Under the pieces are notes generated by a model that worked only from the letters and a program-made list of their open reading frames with translations, ran no database searches and was not told where the DNA came from. From an uncultured Erythrobacter sp. (lineage in GTDB: Bacteria; Pseudomonadota; Alphaproteobacteria; Sphingomonadales; Sphingomonadaceae), in NCBI GenBank assembly GCA_947495555.1, contig CANLZI010000001.1:2146861-2210860 (forward strand): DNA of 64,000 nt. Reading direction: 5' to 3'. Position 1 is the first letter of the stretch; each line of letters begins with the position of its first letter. The translations under genes and the position numbers were made by a program. Of the stretch, positions 35,273 to 41,866 are shown piece by piece.

Positions 35273-35554
35273 ATGAAGAAGAATGCATTGATCATTGGCG
35301 CAGTGAGCGCGTTCAGCCTTAGTCTGGCTGCGTGTCAGGGGCATGAGGAGGCTCAGGGGAGTGAAGAAACCACGACATCGGAAGAAGCGACCACTGATGA
35401 AGACGGCACCGGCGGTGATGAACGCACTGGCGTTGATGAACGCACCGGTGTCGATGAGCGAACAGGTGTCGATGAACGCACTGGCGTTGATGAACGTACC
35501 GGCGTTGATGAACGTACCGGCGTAGATGAACGTACCGGCGTAGACGAGGATTAA
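35273..35554 (+). CDS. DERTGV-repeat lipoprotein
   Basis: This 93-residue protein has a lipoprotein signal (MKKNALIIGAVSAFSLSLAAC, Cys21). A short acidic Thr/Glu/Ser stretch follows, then seven perfect DERTGV hexapeptides and a final DED. It has no globular domain; the repeat is charged and should be extended. AAGAAAGG precedes the ATG. It lies 31 bp after the TIR gene and is likely in the same operon, ending at a hairpin. I do not recognise a family. Confidence 0.75.
   Translation: MKKNALIIGAVSAFSLSLAACQGHEEAQGSEETTTSEEATTDEDGTGGDERTGVDERTGVDERTGVDERTGVDERTGVDERTGVDERTGVDED
35417..35542 (+). repeat. Seven tandem 18-bp coding repeats
   Basis: Seven in-frame units of 18 bp follow the pattern GATGAACGYACYGGYGTN, with only synonymous differences between units. 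All encode DERTGV. Such arrays change copy number easily by slippage, so the protein length may differ between strains. Confidence 0.95.
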
Positions 35555-35561
35555 TTGATGC

Positions 35562-35603
35562 ATTGCGGGCTCCGTCGCGCACAATGCGATTGGGGCCCGC
35601 AAT
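35562..35603 (+). terminator. Hairpin after the TIR operon
   Basis: ATTGCGGGC (35562-35570) is perfectly complementary to GCCCGCAAT (35595-35603). TATCGCTCTTT follows. It lies between the convergent repeat-lipoprotein and protease genes and could end both transcripts, although the T-tract is weak. Confidence 0.6.
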
Positions 35604-35623
35604 TATCGCTCTTTGGCGTATTT

Positions 35624-37792
35624 TTAGAGTATGAGGCGCCCGCCTGCACGCGCGGTTCTCAAACGTGATCGCGCTTTTGCGATCCAATCCGCGAAGCTCT
35701 CTACCCGCATGTAGATAGCGGGGGTTTTGCCTTGCGCACATCCTTTCCCTACGGAAACCAGTCCAACCAACACCCTGCGGTTGCCCACCCGTGATGTGAC
35801 CGGCCCGCCGCTATCACCGTTGCAAGAATCGCTGCCCACACTGGAGCCTCTCGCGCAAAGAATATCCGGTTCGCTGAAACCGCCGAATCCGCGAAGCCGG
35901 GTGCAAGCATTGGCAGGCAATGGCAACAATGACAGCCCCTGCAGATAGCGAGGATTACGTTGGATGGTCCCATCGGCCGCGACAGGACCGCCCGCGCCAG
36001 GCAATGCCGCGCTCATATATCCCCATCCCGTGACGATGAGTTTGTTGTACCGTGTCGAGCGATAGGGGCCGCTACCCGCCGTAGCGATCGCGGCGAGGCT
36101 ACCGCCCATACGGTTCAAATAACCGCGCGGATCATCAATCCGGATCAGCGCGATATCTGCCCTGCGTGACGGCGATTTCGCACGGCTATGTATCGCGGCA
36201 GAGTGAACTTTGAACGTCCGTCCTCCGGTTACGATATCTTGCGTGCCAAGACGGATGCGCATCTCCTTCAGATCTGGCCGAATACAATGCGCCGCAGTCA
36301 AGATGTACCCGCCGCCAATATATGAACCGCCACATTTATGCGCCTTTTCGAAATTGTTGCGCGGGCTGGATGTAGAGCGATGAAACGCATCGCCTTTCCG
36401 GTACAGAAAGAGCTGAGCCTGCCATTTGGAGATAGCGGTAGAGGCAGCAAACCCATTGACTACGTAACCGTCCGTTACATAGGCAATGGGTTGAAGAGCA
36501 TCGACTGTAAACGTGCGGATGTTTTTCGGCCAGTCAAAGCGATCACCTGGCACTCCCCGAGTGAGCGCCGAGCACAGCGTTTGCTCGATCTCTCCGACGC
36601 ACATGTTTGCAGGGACCTGGTCACCCCATTGAAGCTCCCAAATGGCCTGATTGATAGCCTCCGCTGTCGCCATGACGATAACCTGATGCCGTCCGGGTTC
36701 GGTAAAGATCGCGCTCTGCTGCGCCGTTCCGGCGAAAGCGATCACACGGCTATCAGCTGGACGATAGCTATTTGAAGTTGCCGGTCCGCTGGGATTTTGT
36801 GTCGGTGCAGCCTCACTTTTAGAACCGATTAATCTACCATTGGTGTAGGCTTGCCGCTGCGGCACGACGGGCTCCGGAACCTGTACGCGATTTCCATTCT
36901 CATCCGTGTGTTCGGTGGGGACGTAGTCGGTTGGGACATAGGTCTCGGGTCCGTAGTTCGGGAAATGCGTCCATTGAGATAACAAATGCGAAACCTTGCC
37001 GCTCGGAGAAATCGAAATCACAGCGATATGATGTGGCTTATCCAGTTTCGCGGTCACAGAAAGGTAATACCCCTGCCTCGCGTGGACCTCGTTCCAGTCC
37101 ATCCTGTCTGGCATTTCGCAGAATGTTGTGTATCCGGTCATTTCGCTTAAACAAATCGATGTGGTCGGGTGATCGCCGCCCGACTGCCCGATGGTGAGCA
37201 AGGCTGCGCGGCGCGCCAATGTCGAAATATGGCGCTCAAGATCGGCAGCGAAATCTTCGCGGTCGGAACGCCCCAGATCAATTGGTACAGGCACATTGGA
37301 GGCCCAAGCGTTTTGAATATTGGTCCTGTGCGACGAATAGAAATGGAGTATATCCTCTAACGTCATCGCCCCGTGGCGGTTCATCCGTGGGTCGATTGCG
37401 GCGGCCTCAGCCCCGCCCATCCCTTTGATTCTGTAAAACACCAGATGCTCGGAAAACTCAGGATGCGGCGCGATCTCGTAAGTCGCTGCCGGATGAATTT
37501 CTATGGCTTGCTGATAGTCCAAAGCCGCTTCGACATTGGCAAGCTGCTCGGCATCAAGATCACTGGATAAGCGGACCCTGACAGGATGGGGCTCATCGGG
37601 GTGCCGGTTGAAGATCTGCATATGCTCTAATGTGTTGATGACGATTTTGGAGTCGGGTTCTGGGGCCAACTCGCCAGCCGCGAATTCGTCCCATGCGGGC
37701 AGGATTGCATCGCTTGAAGGCACAATATTGCCTGTCCCCGCACACGCCGAAAGGCCCATCGCTGCTGCAAGCAGGAGTGGATTTCGTCTCAT
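35624..37792 (-). CDS. Trypsin-fold serine protease lipoprotein with large unknown N-terminal region
   Basis: This 722-residue lipoprotein (LSAC, Cys17) has an S1 protease domain at about 487-710. The catalytic triad is His502 (TAAHC), Asp546 (DIALI) and Ser661 (GDSGGP), and paired cysteines (CGGSY, CTRL, CARG, CNGD, CAQG) suggest disulfides. The first 480 residues match no domain I know; they contain a Pro/Thr-rich linker (about 285-345). The protein should sit outside the cytoplasm. There is no typical zymogen Ile-Val-Gly-Gly start; the domain opens at HKCGGSYIG. It is convergent with the TIR operon and may process or respond to its products. Confidence 0.85.
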   Translation of the reverse strand: MRRNPLLLAAAMGLSACAGTGNIVPSSDAILPAWDEFAAGELAPEPDSKIVINTLEHMQIFNRHPDEPHPVRVRLSSDLDAEQLANVEAALDYQQAIEIHPAATYEIAPHPEFSEHLVFYRIKGMGGAEAAAIDPRMNRHGAMTLEDILHFYSSHRTNIQNAWASNVPVPIDLGRSDREDFAADLERHISTLARRAALLTIGQSGGDHPTTSICLSEMTGYTTFCEMPDRMDWNEVHARQGYYLSVTAKLDKPHHIAVISISPSGKVSHLLSQWTHFPNYGPETYVPTDYVPTEHTDENGNRVQVPEPVVPQRQAYTNGRLIGSKSEAAPTQNPSGPATSNSYRPADSRVIAFAGTAQQSAIFTEPGRHQVIVMATAEAINQAIWELQWGDQVPANMCVGEIEQTLCSALTRGVPGDRFDWPKNIRTFTVDALQPIAYVTDGYVVNGFAASTAISKWQAQLFLYRKGDAFHRSTSSPRNNFEKAHKCGGSYIGGGYILTAAHCIRPDLKEMRIRLGTQDIVTGGRTFKVHSAAIHSRAKSPSRRADIALIRIDDPRGYLNRMGGSLAAIATAGSGPYRSTRYNKLIVTGWGYMSAALPGAGGPVAADGTIQRNPRYLQGLSLLPLPANACTRLRGFGGFSEPDILCARGSSVGSDSCNGDSGGPVTSRVGNRRVLVGLVSVGKGCAQGKTPAIYMRVESFADWIAKARSRLRTARAGGRLIL

Positions 37793-37874
37793 CGCTTCAT
37801 TCCCCCAAGGCCAAGTGTCAGCTTACCGTACAGAACCTCCGCCAACAAGGAAGCGCAGCCCTGTCAGAGAAAGT

Positions 37875-37896
37875 GGCACTATCAGAGCAAATGCAC
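37875..37896. repeat. Solo IS6-type terminal inverted repeat
   Basis: GGCACTATCAGAGCAAATGC followed by AC matches 20 of 22 bases of the left end of the IS6-family element at 46680. No transposase sequence flanks it. It lies 83 bp ahead of the protease gene start and may be the scar of a deleted insertion. Confidence 0.5.
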
Positions 37897-37974
37897 GGTT
37901 AGCGGAATCCGCGTGATAGGCTAGGGGAACGTGCGCGTTACGGCCCTTAGTTCCGATTTGTCTGATCGTCGACC

Positions 37975-38095
37975 GAATGCGGAGCGTCTGCTTCGGCGAC
38001 CCGCTCCGATGAAACCGGACGGTCGGCAAACGGCCCAGTTCATGACCTACATTGATGACCGGGAATGGGGTGGAAAGCGGACATTGCTCGCTTAT
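37975..38095. repeat. Dispersed intergenic repeat, compound copy
   Basis: Blocks seen: AATGCGGAGCGTCTGCTTCG, ACCGGACGGTCGGCAAACGG and GGGTGGAAAGCGGACATTGC. The copy lies in the divergent gap before the FAH-family gene and ends 45 bp before its likely start. Confidence 0.65.
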
Positions 38096-38141
38096 GCTGC
38101 TATCCCTAATGCCAAATCTTGTCCTACTTGCGGAGACTACG

Positions 38142-39335
38142 TTGAAGCGCATTGCAATTTTTGGCAGCTTGGCTGTCCTGGTCTTGGTCGTAGGTGCATT
38201 TGTGGCATGGGCTACCTCGCCCGATCCCAAGTATAATCCGGCCACTTTCGAGGATACGCCACTTGTCGAGAGCGTTGCGCAATTTGAGGTTGCAATCACG
38301 CTCGCCCAATATGCTGAGGACGACGGAGTGGTCCGGACAATTCTGGTGCTGGCTTTTGAAGGCGAAGCAGTTACTGGAGTAGATCTACGGGAACTGGGCG
38401 GCATCAATGGCGGCGATCCCTTTGAAGCTTTAGCCTCAGTAGAAGCACTGCCAGCCACGACCGAGGAAGCCGGAGCATATCCAACGATTGTCCTGCCTAT
38501 GGACCGGCTCTTGCCGGCAGGCAGCGTTGGTAGTCGCCACATTGGCTCTGGCACCAATTTCCCCGAACATGCCGAGGAAGCAAACAGCACCTCGGTTTTC
38601 GGCTTTCCCAAATTTGGCGAAGCCACTCCGGCACGAACGACCGTCCGGCAGCAACCCGGCATTTTGCTCGACTACGAGGTCGAGCTATGCATGCGGTTTG
38701 ATCGTGACATCACTTCGGTCGAGGATTTTGATGCAGCCGTGAAAGGCGTTTTTCTTTGTGGTGATTTTACCAACCGCAATGCGATCGTCAAACTTGCAGA
38801 CCCCGACAATCTTGATTCGGGATCAGGATTCAGTGACGCAAAAAGTGGCCCTGACTTCTTTCCGACTGGTGCTTTCCTGATCATTCCCAGCGACTGGCAA
38901 TCGTTTGTAGCCAGCCTGCGAATGACAACCAGCCTAAACAATGAACCTCGGCAAGACGCACGCGGCGCGGAAATGACTCTCGATTTTAGAGACCTGGTCG
39001 CCAAGTCGCTCGGCGACATGTCAGAGCGTCGCTTCCTTTATCGGGGAGGTCGAGAATTCCTCGCCGAGGGCGGAATGATTAGCAAGGAGATGACAATCAT
39101 GTCCGGCACTTCTGAGGGGACGATTTTCACTGGTCCTACAAGAGGGGATCTTATCGAGGCCGTCGCAACTTATCTTGTTACCGGCGGCCCCTTTGTCCAC
39201 GAGAGCCTGATGGACAGTGCCAAGGGCACGTTTATCGATAACGAACGGAGTTCGGGACACTTTCTTCAGCCGGGCGATACCGTGCGTCATGGCTCATCTC
39301 ATCTCGGTAACATTGTAGTCGAAGTTACTCGGTAG
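38142..39335 (+). CDS. Membrane-anchored fumarylacetoacetate hydrolase (FAH) family protein
   Basis: This 397-residue protein has an N-terminal membrane helix (about 4-24, IAIFGSLAVLVLVVGAFVAW) followed by an FAH-type domain. The metal-binding region is recognisable: HIGSGTNFPEHAEE, then LLDYEVELCMRFD and SDAKSGPDFFPTG. FAH enzymes cleave or decarboxylate keto acids with a divalent metal. I chose the TTG at 38142 because GGAG lies six bases upstream; an ATG at 38109 gives a longer form. A membrane anchor is unusual for this normally cytosolic family. Confidence 0.75.
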   Translation: MKRIAIFGSLAVLVLVVGAFVAWATSPDPKYNPATFEDTPLVESVAQFEVAITLAQYAEDDGVVRTILVLAFEGEAVTGVDLRELGGINGGDPFEALASVEALPATTEEAGAYPTIVLPMDRLLPAGSVGSRHIGSGTNFPEHAEEANSTSVFGFPKFGEATPARTTVRQQPGILLDYEVELCMRFDRDITSVEDFDAAVKGVFLCGDFTNRNAIVKLADPDNLDSGSGFSDAKSGPDFFPTGAFLIIPSDWQSFVASLRMTTSLNNEPRQDARGAEMTLDFRDLVAKSLGDMSERRFLYRGGREFLAEGGMISKEMTIMSGTSEGTIFTGPTRGDLIEAVATYLVTGGPFVHESLMDSAKGTFIDNERSSGHFLQPGDTVRHGSSHLGNIVVEVTR

Positions 39336-39342
39336 CCAGCAT

Positions 39343-39372
39343 CCGCAATTTGGGTCGTAAACGGACATTCTC
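39343..39372. repeat. Short dispersed-repeat copy
   Basis: CATCCGCAATTTGGGTCGTA followed by AACGGACATT lies eight bases after the FAH gene stop codon. Confidence 0.55.
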
Positions 39373-39518
39373 AATTCATCCTGACATTTGACTACGAGAT
39401 CCTGCTTTCGAGTGAATGAGAAAGGGAGTGCTTTGCTCAATCCAATTCTACCTTTGACGGTGCCCGGCTCGCCCCCTCCACTCTTATAGCCCGGTATCAG
39501 ATGGTATCGGACAAACCT

Positions 39519-40283
39519 TCAAGCCAACCGATAAAGTATGGGGCCTGCAGCAGTACTATTCTGCTCGAAGTTGTCCAAAACAAACGGTTTGAAGGAACGG
39601 TTGAACAAAAGCGCTGGCAAGATATCGCTTAGGCTGTCCCAACGGCAATGGTTGATAATGGTGTAGGGCACAGTAGCGCTATCTTGGGGCAACAAAACGG
39701 TAGAATTATCGAGGCCGGTTTGATCCTGGAACCAACCCGCTGTGTAGTTCCATACCTGCAAATTGATATCCAGATCGTCCGCATAGAAGTAGTTAAAGAG
39801 GAACACACCGTCGTCTGCGTGATTGACGGGCCCGATCCTGCGCGTGTTCGACGCTGCAATGCTAATTGTCTTGTACGAACTTTCCTCAAGGACCGACACG
39901 AGTGCCGCCCATTCTGGCAAGTCTCTGTGGTTCTTTGCCGCTTCGCTGGTCTGAAATTCCGCCAGCATGACAACATCGAACCGCGCGGCCTCAATTTCGG
40001 GTCGCTTTTTTAACAATGCGCCACGTCCAGGAGGAATGATCAATGCCTTGAAGACCGTGGCGTCCAGAACCTCATCATTGTCTCTCAAAGCCTGCGCTTG
40101 TGCCTTTAGAGTCTTGAGCAATCGCTTCTTGCGCCTGCTTTCAATGAAAAAGCCAACGGGTGGTCGACGATCAATCTCAGCTGCTATCATCAAATAGCCA
40201 GATCGGCTTGGCTCCATCAATGATACTTTGGGAAACCTGTCTCTTGGTCCAACAACTCGGAGGGTTCTTGTTTGCTCAGTCAT
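39519..40283 (-). CDS. Hypothetical protein, unknown function
   Basis: This 254-residue soluble protein has no signal peptide or membrane helix. Segments such as ARFDVVMLAEFQTSEAA and LFNYFYADDLDINLQVWNYTAGWFQDQTGLDNSTVLLP suggest two copies of a ferredoxin-like alpha/beta barrel, like that in small dimeric heme or quinone enzymes. This is a guess from the pattern. I do not know the family. The gene stands alone. Confidence 0.65.
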   Translation of the reverse strand: MTEQTRTLRVVGPRDRFPKVSLMEPSRSGYLMIAAEIDRRPPVGFFIESRRKKRLLKTLKAQAQALRDNDEVLDATVFKALIIPPGRGALLKKRPEIEAARFDVVMLAEFQTSEAAKNHRDLPEWAALVSVLEESSYKTISIAASNTRRIGPVNHADDGVFLFNYFYADDLDINLQVWNYTAGWFQDQTGLDNSTVLLPQDSATVPYTIINHCRWDSLSDILPALLFNRSFKPFVLDNFEQNSTAAGPILYRLA

Positions 40284-40406
40284 TCGTGCCCCCTCATTCG
40301 GGTAAGGACGTGTGCGATGATGCTCTTAGAACAGTTGCCGATGATCCTCGATCAACTCAACCATTGTAAGGTATAGTAAGGTGCTGTTCAATCATTGACC
40401 AATGGT

Positions 40407-40475
40407 CCGCAACTGGGTCAAATTCAGTCAGTGCTCAATGACCGAGAATGAGGTGGAAAGCGGACCTTCCAGTCA
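40407..40475. repeat. Dispersed intergenic repeat copy
   Basis: GGTCCGCAACTGGGTCAAAT, then GACCGAGAATGAGGTGGAAA and GCGGACCTTCC. It lies between the hypothetical gene and the zinc-ribbon gene. Confidence 0.6.
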
Positions 40476-40486
40476 CAGAGCAAAGG

Positions 40487-40765
40487 CTAGGTGCTAGATG
40501 ACAATTTGATGGGTGTCTTGAACCTAGCATCCACTGTTATGGCAAGACCGATTAATACCCAGCCTGCAACGGTAAGCAAAGAGAAGCCTAGTGTGAGATA
40601 AAGTGCCCAGAATACGGCGAAACCCATCATAACAATGGGTAGCCTTATGGTTTCCTTAGCCAGTTTTTCACCGCAGCCAGAACAGTCGAAGGGCTTCTTT
40701 TTGCCGGCAAACGCTGCTTGCTGCCAAGTGATACGGGATTCGCATTTCGGGCATTGGCCAGTCAT
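40487..40765 (-). CDS. Zinc-ribbon membrane protein
   Basis: This 92-residue protein has an N-terminal zinc ribbon (CPKC and CSGCG, residues 5-8 and about 28-32) followed by two hydrophobic helices (about 45-62 and 63-80). GGAGG lies seven bases before the ATG at 40765. The pattern CPxC-x19-CxxC is common in small proteobacterial membrane proteins of unknown role. Confidence 0.7.
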   Translation of the reverse strand: MTGQCPKCESRITWQQAAFAGKKKPFDCSGCGEKLAKETIRLPIVMMGFAVFWALYLTLGFSLLTVAGWVLIGLAITVDARFKTPIKLSSST

Positions 40766-40825
40766 TTCAATCCTCCATTTAGGAAACAGCACAGCAATTG
40801 GGCGAAAAAGCCAAGGTCCGCAATT

Positions 40826-41046
40826 GGGTCGTTAGCTGACAGTCTGCTTTTGTCGTCCTGAGTGATGAACCTGCCAGTCTGCTCCCAGGCAATCCCATCA
40901 AGGTGACAAACGACCGATTGTGGGGGTGGAAAGCGGCCGTATTGTACTAAGCTTTCAGGGCCTTAGGTATTGATCAGAGTTTCTGTTCCAAACTGAAGTA
41001 CGGACACGCTCTTTTAGTGTTGTCTTACCTTCTATTCGTCTCGTAG
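40826..41046. repeat. 221-bp repeat, copy B, cut by IS6-derived element
   Basis: This aligns end to end with 29501-29721. Its right end still encodes, on the minus strand, the last residues YETNRR and the stop codon of the hydrolase at 29.7 kb. The next base is the terminal repeat of the IS6-derived element, so the rest of that gene is missing. Confidence 0.88.
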
Positions 41047-41448
41047 GGTGCTGTCAGACTAACGTGGCAGCACGGATGGGCTGCTGCTAGCAGTGGTGCA
41101 TGAGCTGCAAATCGAGAGCCAAACCACCAAGTCCATTCAAACGTTTCAACTCATCGCCGGAGGTCATTCGGCTGGTAGTGATGATGTACGTCCGATTTCC
41201 ATTGAGCCTTCGGAATGTGGAAGATCTGTTGGCAGAACGTGGCATTGATATTTGCCACGAGACTGTGCGCTTCTGGTGGAACCGGTTTGGGCCGATGTTT
41301 GCCGCTGATATCAAGCGTCAACGGATCAGCCGAAAGCGCGCCGCTCAGCTGCATCGGCTGAGTGGCAGAACCTCATGGCTTGAAGACCGCGCGCGGCAGG
41401 GGATGGCCTTGCCAGCTGGAGACGAGTTAGCGTCGGATTGACAGCACT
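41047..41448 (+). mobile_element. Internally deleted IS6-family element (402 bp)
   Basis: The left end GGTGCTGTCAGACTAACG and the right end AGCGTCGGATTGACAGCACT are imperfect inverted repeats. Inside, 41100-41340 encodes the transposase N-terminus (SSPEVIRLVVMMYVRFPLSLRNVEDLLAERGIDICHETV is the IS6 helix-turn-helix region in two consecutive parts). After DIKRQRIS the central DDE region is missing, and the last part matches only the 3' end of the copy at 46.7 kb. It cannot encode a working transposase. No clear 8-bp target duplication flanks it. Confidence 0.82.
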
Positions 41449-41866
41449 CTACTAAGACTTGTGAAAACTGGGATGGGTGAAGTAGCTGCTGAAAACCGAT
41501 TTATGAATTCGCAAATGCAGAGTATGAAAGGCGTAAATTAAAAATCTTGAATACTTCAGTAATATTTAAACTAAATTCCCAATAATTGACAAAAAAGTGC
41601 CGATTTGAGTATATAGATATGTTTATTTCATTTTTTGATATAAATATTTCAACGGTCAGGTCTGGTGTTGTTATTTTGCAACAGACTTTTTGCGACTCCT
41701 GATTATTCTCCAATCATAGTGGCCGGGCTGGAAATGGCTTGTTATCCGGCCAACTCATCAAAGTTCTTGTTGGCTAGATGGCCCCCTGTTGGGAGGGCCG
41801 AGCGGGCAACTGAGGATTTTTTGGCCGTTACTATGACCAAGAATTAGCACCCAAGGGGCAATCTAC
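41449..41866. other. AT-rich 418-bp gap before the TonB receptor
   Basis: About 41490-41690 is far richer in A and T than the rest of the window, with runs such as TAATATTTAAAC and TTTTTTGATATAAATATTTC. A 70-codon minus-strand frame (41501-41713, TTG start) crosses it, but I cannot support it as a gene. It probably carries the promoter of the receptor gene and may be foreign DNA left beside the IS remnant. Confidence 0.5.

Noticed and set aside
35417..35542. Array of evenly spaced repeats that could suggest CRISPR
   Set aside because: The 18-bp units are directly adjacent without spacers and all in one reading frame, so this is a coding tandem repeat.
41501..41713. 70-codon AT-rich minus-strand frame
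   Set aside because: It has a TTG start, no clear ribosome site and no family; kept only as part of the AT-rich patch.
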